A stretch of DNA of 64,000 nt, from NCBI GenBank assembly GCA_037043455.1, contig JAWPHD010001832.1:124001-188000 (forward strand), written 5' to 3'. Numbering within the stretch: the stretch's first letter is position 1; every line of letters begins with the position of its first letter. The notes beneath the pieces are model-generated. The model did no database searches, had not been told where the DNA came from, and was given only the letters and a program-made list of their open reading frames with translations. This DNA comes from Cyrtodaria siliqua (Eukaryota > Mollusca > Bivalvia > Adapedonta > Hiatellidae). The position numbers and the translations under genes were made by a program. This document shows, in pieces, positions 57,671-64,000 of the stretch.

Positions 57671-58056
57671 CTGAAAATACGTTCATATATAAAACAAACA
57701 GTTACCGAGCCTCTAGTATGGTCACCTGAAAATAGGTTCATATAAAAAACGAACCGTTACCGACCTCTGGTATGGTCACCTGAAAATAGGTCTATATATA
57801 AAACGATCATTTACCGAGCCTCTAGTATGGTCACCTGAAAATAGGTCCATATATAAAAACGAACATTTACCGAGCCTCTAGTATGGTCACCGGTAAATAG
57901 GTCCATATATAAAAACGAACAGTTACCGAGCCTCTAGTATGGTCACCTGAAAATAGGTCCATATATAAAAACGAATCGTTACCGACCTCTGGTATGGTCA
58001 CCGGAAAATAGGTCTATATATAAAACGAACAATTACAGAGCCTCTAGTATGGTCGC
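57671..58056 (-). repeat. ~55-bp minisatellite derived from a splice acceptor and exon start
   Basis: Seven further copies of the region spanning the exon 1 acceptor. Each consists of intron-like sequence, an acceptor position and the exon's first ~22 nt (GTGACCATACTAGAGGCTCG or variant). The CAG acceptor is intact in the copies at about 57,724, 57,779, 57,834 and 57,946, and lost in those at about 57,890 and 58,001. Most exon copies continue into TAA in the gene's frame. The array ends with a partial unit at 58,034-58,056. Confidence 0.88.
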
Positions 58057-58119
58057 TACGCTCCCTCCCTTTCGGTTTCTTAATGGTGAAGATTTCTCTT
58101 CATAGCCTCTATCCTATAC

Positions 58120-58553
58120 TTACAAATCGAACAGGAAAGGTAGCATTCAAGGACGACTGTCAACCACAGATATACACAGAAACTACGAACAACTTTAATG
58201 ATGAATAAAAAGCAAGATAAGACATCACAAACACAAAAGGGTTGACACTAGGGCTACCGCCTTGGAACGGTCAGCGGCAAAAAAGGTCGCTGGGGTTATA
58301 AACCGGGTTTAAGGGTGCACCAAACCTCACTCTTACCATATTGTCATCCCAAAAAACGGGACAGTGTAAATAAAGATATCCCTGCCAGGTTATAATCTCT
58401 AACAAACAAGGCACCATAAATAGGCTATATAAGTAAAACACATAAATGATCATGTATATATAATATAAAAACAAAAGCCTAGAAAGCCGCAAAGTAAGTA
58501 CTTAAAGACTTGGCAGAAGCCAGAGCAACAAAAGAACAAACCGTTAAGGGTAG
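58120..58553 (-). mobile_element. Family A tail truncated by a Ty3/gypsy insertion
   Basis: Complete A outer tail ('GGACGACTGTCAACCACAGA', 'TACCGCCTTGGAACGGTCAG', 'AGGGTGCACCAAACCTCACT') up to 'CAAACCGTTAAGGGTAG'. The next expected A sequence (compare 7,927: GGTTAAGGGTGCGACAAGAC) is replaced by TGTAACATTT. Confidence 0.7.
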
Positions 58554-58827
58554 TGTAACATTTATCTACTAACATGCTGTAGGGTAAACCCCTGTGCATA
58601 TCTTAATGTGATTACTCATTGTACAGCTGATCACTATAGTATATTAAACCAACCAATCGCCTGCTAGCACATTGAACAGCTTATCTCTATAATATATTAA
58701 ACCAACCATTCGGCTGCTAGCATCGCATATGTATGTATTCATTTTCATAACTGTTGCCAATCGGTCTTAACATTAAACCTGTATACTCAAGTGTGTTTAG
58801 GATTCACTTATACCCAGAACTATAACA
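58554..58827 (+). repeat. Candidate 5' LTR
   Basis: Begins TGTAACA exactly where an A element is interrupted and may end TATAACA, followed by TGGTGTTCGA as a possible primer-binding site. It contains a ~52-bp internal direct duplication (CTATA(G/A)TATATTAAACCAACC at about 58,635 and 58,687). Without a 3' partner in the window the right edge is uncertain. Confidence 0.5.
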
Positions 58828-58966
58828 TGGTGTTCGAATAAAAGGAAATTAATACTTGGATTTTTAAGAACAATCCAGTGAAATATTTCATGGAAATTAT
58901 CTAGGCCACTTTTCAAACTTAAAATGTTAAAACGATGGATAGCTTTCGGGACTCACAACACTCAAA

Positions 58967-59899
58967 ATGGACTGGTCATCCAATGACCTATAAACGGTTT
59001 TCAAAAGTTTCAAGAGCCATGCCGAGTTCATGTTCGGTGGACCTCTCAAAGGCAAGTCCGAGGAGGAGAAATGCAGCTACCTTGTGATTTGGCCTGGCGA
59101 TAAAGGCCGACAACTCCACTCAACCTGGACATTAACAGATGACAGTAAGAAATTATTAAAAACATACTTCGACGGATTTGAGGAATATTGCCGACCGAAA
59201 TCAAATACCATCTTCTATCGATATAAACTGAAATCCAGATCACAGCAGAATGGTGAAACATTTGAGCACTTTGTAACTGATCTGAAGATAATAATAAAAG
59301 ATTGTGGTTACTCGGTCGACATACAGGATGAACTCATCCGAGACCACATTGTTTTTGGGCTCAAATCTCAAAAGGTACGAGTGAAACTAATCAACGAAGG
59401 AACGGAGTTGACACTATCAAAATGTATCGATATTGCCAGGACATTCGAGCTAAGTCAACCACAAGCGAAGGAGATGGACGCCTCCACATTAGAAGCACAT
59501 GCCGTCAGCAGACGTCATCAAACAAGGGACACCTCACGGGAGAACGATAAAAGGACAAGCCAAAACGCTGACTGCAGAAACTGTGGACATTATCACAACA
59601 TTGATCAGTGCCCTGCCCAAGGACAATCTTGTAACTATTATCACAAGCAGAACCACTTCGCGAATGTGTGCCTAAAACGGGCAAGTGACAGGAAATATTC
59701 CGAATCAAAGAGGACAAACAGTAGAAGATATTCAAAGAAAATTCATAAGGTAGGCTTAACTGATCCAAATCTGGTAAATTCTTCTTTTGATTCTGATCAT
59801 TCCAATGGTTTTTGTATTGACTCGGTTGATTTTACATATGACAAAGATAAGAAGCAAGCTTCTGTAAACCTCCCCCAGAGTCCCAACAACTACATTTAA
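58967..59899 (+). pseudogene. Ty3/gypsy gag
   Basis: The likely original start is ATG 58,967, in frame with the open stretch from 59,030, but codon 9 is TAA. The product shows the capsid-like CSYLVIWPGDKGRQLHSTW and FGLKSQKVRVKLINEG segments. A first zinc knuckle, CRNCGHYHNIDQC (CX2CX3HX4C), follows; the second knuckle has Tyr in place of a Cys (CNYY...H...C). The length of about 310 codons is normal for this group. Confidence 0.75.
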
Positions 59900-60118
59900 A
59901 GTTGACACCGACGCATAGGTCAATATCATGTCCGAATGATATTTTAGAGCACTTAAATACACGGGTCCGCTTGTATACCCAATCAAACAGCATTCTGCCT
60001 ATGACGGCAAACCCCTCAAGGTCAAAGGTCACATAACTTTTCCTTGCAGATTCCGTGGTCAGCAGGTCCATCACGATTTTCACATTGTTGACGCATGCTG
60101 CACATGGGTCTAGAAACA
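59900..60118 (+). pseudogene. Protease region of Ty3/gypsy pol
   Basis: KVDTDA at 59,898-59,915 is the aspartic-protease active site position (D-T/S-G expected; here DTD), immediately followed by TAG (59,916-59,918). Another in-frame stop follows a few codons later. The frame then continues through GKPLKVKGHITFPC. Confidence 0.55.
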
Positions 60119-60149
60119 AGTTTGGCTCTTAATCTGATCAGGCTAGTAC

Positions 60150-60800
60150 TAGCTATCGACACGGAGGAACCGGCGAAACCTCCCGATAAAAAGTCAGTGT
60201 TATCGGAGTACCACAACATGTTCGATGGTATAGGTCTCTTTCCTGAGGTATGCGATATTCAACTCAAGGAAAATTCGGTACCCGTAGTTCATCCTCCTCG
60301 TCGCGTGGCATTTGCACTTAAGGACAGACTTAAGTCTGAAATTGATTCGGAACTTGATAGAATGCAAATGTTAAATTTAATCCTCCCGTCACACACCCAA
60401 CAGACTGGGTAAACAGTCTTGTCACTGTCGAGAAACCAAACGGTAACTTGCGCATTTGTGTAGACCCCAAAGTATCAAACGACCTCATTACCCCATGAAG
60501 TCTTTAGATGACATTTTGCCTGATCTACCTGAGACCAAATATTTCTCTAAGTTAGATGCCCGATCCATCAAATTAACAGAGAAAGCATCTGTGTTGACAA
60601 CTTTCAATACAGTATTTGGACGTTTTCGGTTCTTGCATTTACCTTTTGGAATAAATTCTGCTCAAGATATATTCCAACGCAAAATATATGCATGTTTTGA
60701 AGGACTACCTGGCGTATTCGCCATCGTAGATGACATTCTCGTGTATGATAAGGACATAAACGGACACAACAGAATCTACGACGTGTCCTTGATCGTTGTA
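60150..60800 (+). pseudogene. Ty3/gypsy reverse transcriptase
   Basis: Segments in three frames: VLSEYHNMFDGIGLFPEVCD and HPPRRV (to 60,412), DWVNSLVTVEKPNGNLRIC (60,405-60,470), then YPMKSLDDILPDLPETKYFS with LDARS, LTTFNTVFGRFRF, LPFGINSAQDIFQ and the catalytic VDDILVY. Three residues normally after LDARS (GYW) are missing and two frameshifts are visible. Confidence 0.75.
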
Positions 60801-60805
60801 GAGAA

Positions 60806-61345
60806 ATGAGTATCTTTGGGTATGATCACGTATCTCGCAAAATTTCAACACACTTATCTGAGCTTACAAGCCCAATGAGAGCGCTAGTGGGCCAAGATAT
60901 CGAATTATCATGGGATCACCCCCAAGACGAAGCCTTCAATAAGATCAAGCATGTCTTACCACTGACCCCTGACCCTGTACTGGCAAATTTCAATCCTAAT
61001 AAGGAAATTACCATTCAGCCAGACGCATCCAAGTTAGAGTTCGGAGCAACACTCCTTCAAGATGGTCGACCCATCGCATATGCATCCAAATCCCTCACTC
61101 CCACTGAGGTAATGTACGCCGAGATTGAGAATCATATTCTGTTCTATTCGCTATTTCACCAATACGTACATGGTAGACGTATTACGGCACAGACAGATCA
61201 CAAACCTCTCATTTCTATAATGAAGAAACCTCTTCATATAGCACCCCCTCATGGTACATATCCCTGGTAAAGACATACCCGTCGCAGATACATTGTCTCG
61301 AAAAGCATTGAAAGAGACATACCCTGACATTTCGCATGGTTTGGA
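60806..61345 (+). pseudogene. Ty3/gypsy RNase H and connection
   Basis: The 60,806-61,270 frame has LSELTSPMRALV...W, then ITIQPDASKLEFGATLLQDG, RPIAYASKSLTPTEVMYAEI and TDHKPLISIMKKPL, the RNase H core with catalytic Asp and Glu. After a deletion and frameshift at about 61,250, VHIPGKDIPVADTLSRKAL continues in another frame. The usual stretch between the two (PPRLQRM...) is lost. Confidence 0.72.
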
Positions 61346-61593
61346 TAATTACGTACACACTGTAATATCCAATACTACGATCACTGATCGAAAGATGGAG
61401 ATAATAAAACACTCCACATCATCTGACATGCAACTGACAGTTCTTAAGCAAGTAATTATGGACGGATTGCCTAATGGCCGGAAGCAATGCCCGACTTCCA
61501 TACTTGACTTCTGGAACTACTGGGACGAAATGTCCACTGAGAATGGCATACTACTCAAGGTTCTGATAGTTGTCATACCTAATGACTGTAGAC

Positions 61594-62005
61594 TAGCCTC
61601 GGTCACCCGGCCCGCTTCTGATTTCTTCGTTACGCTATGCTACACGGATCCAGAACCAGGGCCTGGGGAAAATAGGACGTTTAAAATCGCCCTCTCGTTT
61701 TGGGCGATTTTGGTGAGATTTTTCGAGATTCAACGAGACGTTCAATTAATTTAATAATATTTTTTCTTATTTTTAACTTGTGAGAAGCAACAAGTGACGT
61801 TAAAACAGTTTAACTGCTGCATCAACAATAACGTTGTACTTGTTTTTACAACATGGCGCCACGCAAACGTCGACTTTATGAGCGTGAAAAAAACGCGCGA
61901 ATAAATTGTGTTACTCGCTAGTGGGCGCTTTAATTGGCCTAATCTGCCCAGACCGATATCTGCAAGTAAGACATGTGCATGATACGGTCTAGCTGGCCGA
62001 GACTA
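61594..62005 (+). mobile_element. 412-bp TIR DNA element with 9-bp TSD
   Basis: Ends TAGCCTCGGTCACCC and (complement) TAGTCTCGGCCAGC are flanked by the perfect 9-bp duplication ACTGTAGAC (61,585-61,593 and 62,006-62,014). Removing the insert and one TSD restores the integrase reading frame. It has no transposase frame, so it is non-autonomous. The 9-bp TSD fits Mutator-like elements, but TIR homology was not tested. Confidence 0.85.
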
Positions 62006-62231
62006 ACTGTAGACAAGACATGCTACAGAAACTTCATACGGCACACTTAGGTGTGGATAAATGTCTTAATCGTGCACGTGACATATTATTCTGGCCAAAC
62101 ATGACAAAAGAAATCAGACATTATGTATTAAACTGTTCAATTTGTCTTGACCACAGAAACGCGAACTGCAAGGAATCCTTAGTCCCGAGCCAAGTTCCTG
62201 ACCACCCTTGGCAAGTGACAGCGACATATAT

Positions 62232-62975
62232 TGTAATATAGCTGTATAGCTGGGGTTTTAAGTAAGTTAATAGCATGCACTCATGTTTGGTCAATACATG
62301 TATTGTGTCAAACACTAGGTGACCAAAGTATTCATACATGTGTATAGCATGTATGGCCATTTGAAATGACCAGGGCACAGCAATTAAACATAATTGTTGG
62401 CCACTGCTCATCAAGATGCACTTACGAAAAATCGGACACTGCACTAATACAATTTAGTTACCTTGTTCTTTGAACAATGGTATAGGCACGTCATTTGTCG
62501 GAGAAGTAGCTTAATTGCATTGTTTGTGTAGAGACCTGGGTTTGACCATTTCCACTTAAAGTTCATGACTGGCGCACATGGACGTTAGTCATCCAATTAA
62601 CTATATTTTTAGTAGTCAGTAGCGAGATGTCAAAACACTAATAACTCGAGGCATGGTACTGTCATGATACGATGGGCCAAACCACTTAACGAGTATATAT
62701 TGAGAAGGTCACTTTGGTTTAAAACAATGGGCACGTGTGTCATGAAGTAAGGCATATCTCTGCTATATAAGAAGCGAGATTGCTTCTTTTGGACAGATTC
62801 ATTTTGACTCGCATGTCGTTTGAACGTTAGGATTGCTTGCACGTTATAATTCGTACATTTATTGAAAGTTGAACATATTAATTGGTTATCGTGAAAGTAA
62901 ATAAATAGATAGTAGTTTAATAAATACATATTAAAGACTATTCTCGTGTTAGATATTTCACGCCGCAATAGTACA
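62232..62975 (+). mobile_element. 744-bp solo LTR with 4-bp TSD
   Basis: Starts TGTAATATAGC and ends AATAGTACA (TG...CA), flanked by ATAT (62,228-62,231 and 62,976-62,979). The integrase reading frame continues in register across the joint. It contains a TATA-like CTATATAAGAAG near 62,762 and an AATAAA-type signal near 62,919. No internal retroviral genes are present, so it is a solo LTR of an unrelated family. Confidence 0.78.
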
Positions 62976-63789
62976 ATATCTTTAGCTGGAACAACACAGA
63001 CTATGTTGTTTTAGTAAATTATTACAGTCGTCTCTTTGAAGTCAATAGTCTGACAAACACAAAAGGCAGCTACTGTCATAGCTAAGCTTAAAATCTTCAT
63101 TTCACGTAATGAAGTTCCTCAAAAATAATCAGGGACAATGGCTCACAGTATTCTATCCACGAGTTCAGAGAATTCTCGCGTGAATGGGATTTTGAACAGG
63201 TAACATCAAGTCCATGGTATCCTCAATCAAATGGGTTGGCCGAAAAAACGGTACAGACAATAAAAAACATGTTCAACAAGCAAAGGCACACTACCGAGAC
63301 CCATATCTAGCTATGCTCGAGTACAGGAATGCATCGCTAGCTTGTGGCAAGTATCCAGCCCAGTTGCTAATGATCAGACGAGTAAGATCTTTATTACCTG
63401 CTACTCAGAAACAATTAGAGCCACAACTGACTAAAACCAAACACATTCGGAAACAAATGAACAAATCGAAAGTTCGAATGAAAATTGACAATGACCGGTC
63501 CGCGAAACCATTTAAATCATTAAATACAAACCAAGCAGTCAGAGAGAAAAAAGGGGCAGTGGTACCTGGTTCAATAGTAAATAAAGTCAATGGTAGATCA
63601 TATATAGTGGAATCGCATGATGATGGAATATACCGACGAAATCGTCGTCATATCCTCAAAACAAATGAAATTCCGTATAAATCCCCAGACATTGACAGCA
63701 AAATAGAAGGGAAGTGTAATGGCAACTCTCCTGTTCACCTCATCTCCCCAAACATCAGATACTGTCCTTTTAACGAAATAAAAACTTAA

Positions 63790-64000
63790 AATATGTGACT
63801 TATTTGGATTTTATCCTGCATGAATACACACATTCGCCTACTGTTTAAACTAATTACATTTAAAGGGTGTTAGAGACATCTCTCACATCGCCTAGACATT
63901 ACCACTTACTATTTTTTAAAAAAACACACTGTCTTTTAGCTTAATTATCACCTCTTCCTTCTATAATGTACCAGTCGGTTTATTTGCAAGACCTAAAAAA
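63790..64000 (+). other. 3' end of Ty3/gypsy element or start of its LTR
   Basis: Follows the integrase stop. ATTTAAAGGGTGTTAGAGAC at 63,858-63,877 resembles a polypurine tract plus LTR start. The window ends before this can be tested. Confidence 0.35.

Larger units (their letters stand above)
61351..63789 (+). pseudogene. Ty3/gypsy integrase, twice interrupted
   Basis: Linker (61,351-61,593), [412-bp TIR element], HHCC zinc domain HTAHLGVD...LNCSICL (62,015-62,160), PDHPWQVTAT, [solo LTR], then SWNNTDYVVLVNYYS, NTKAATVIAKLK, IRDNG-type and SPWYPQSNGLAEKTV segments (62,980-63,280). A C-terminal part, YRDPYLAMLEYRNASLACGK...RRVRSLLP, runs to 63,789. The first catalytic Asp codon is TAT (Tyr); the second Asp and the Glu are recognisable. 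Single-base deletions shift the frame near 63,065 and 63,125. Confidence 0.72.
58554..64000 (+). mobile_element. Ty3/gypsy retrotransposon, decayed, nested insertions
   Basis: Order: candidate 5' LTR, gag, protease, RT, RNase H, integrase, all plus strand. Every pol segment carries stops or frameshifts, so it is non-autonomous. It lies in the intron upstream of amine-oxidase exon 1, opposite to the gene. Two later elements interrupt the integrase. The 3' LTR is not resolved: a purine tract and TGTTAGAGAC at 63,862-63,877 could be its start, but they do not match the 5' candidate. Confidence 0.85.

Noticed and set aside
58554..64000. Endogenous retrovirus with envelope gene
   Set aside because: No envelope-like frame follows the integrase; domain order and Gag zinc knuckle indicate an ordinary Ty3/gypsy retrotransposon.
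63868..64000. 3' LTR matching 58,554-58,827
   Set aside because: By eye the two sequences do not align beyond TGT, so no LTR pair can be claimed from this window.

Overview
The window looks like eukaryotic, AT-rich invertebrate DNA, most probably from a mollusc and perhaps a bivalve. The reasons are one flavin amine-oxidase gene of the L-amino-acid-oxidase type split by GT-AG introns, tRNA-headed SINEs, a Ty3/gypsy element whose Gag resembles lophotrochozoan families, arrays of 'AAGATGGCCGCCAT' repeats and many hairpin MITEs. The species call is an inference; no operons, CRISPR arrays or rRNA genes were seen.

Positions 1-52,000 are almost entirely repeats. Two related reverse-transcriptase element families (called A and B here) occur as many 3'-truncated copies; the best are A at 42,600-43,595 and 9,150-9,972, and B at 48,113-50,280 and 9,973-11,290. 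A third unidentified family (Z) carries a conserved small stem-loop. Other content is hairpin and TIR MITEs, five SINEs, a ~205-bp tRNA-like satellite flanked by inverted arms (43.6-47.0 kb), minisatellites with 41-bp and 26-bp units, and a ~320-bp repeat array (35.5-37.2 kb). A nearly identical 5.56-kb direct tandem duplication spans 18,381-29,501 and includes a 1.3-kb foldback element. A degenerate C2H2 zinc-finger exon (40.0-40.3 kb) and an unidentified 96-codon ORF (15.7-16.0 kb) are the only other gene-like traces in this part.

Positions 52,212-57,670 (minus strand) hold the last five exons of the amine oxidase. The exon lengths 85, 138, 102, 194 and 993 nt join in phase into 503 codons plus stop with no disruption, so the gene is probably functional; the N-terminal exon with the first dinucleotide-binding glycines must lie beyond 64,000. 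Its introns contain a LINE remnant, a SINE, A and Z fragments, a pyrimidine-rich minisatellite beside one splice acceptor, and a ~55-bp minisatellite built from another splice acceptor plus the first 22 nt of its exon.

From 58,554 to the window end the upstream intron is filled by a decayed Ty3/gypsy retrotransposon in the opposite orientation to the gene. It landed in an A element and was itself hit twice: by a 412-bp TIR element with a 9-bp target duplication and by a 744-bp solo LTR with a 4-bp target duplication, both within the integrase. The insertion order can be read from the sequence.
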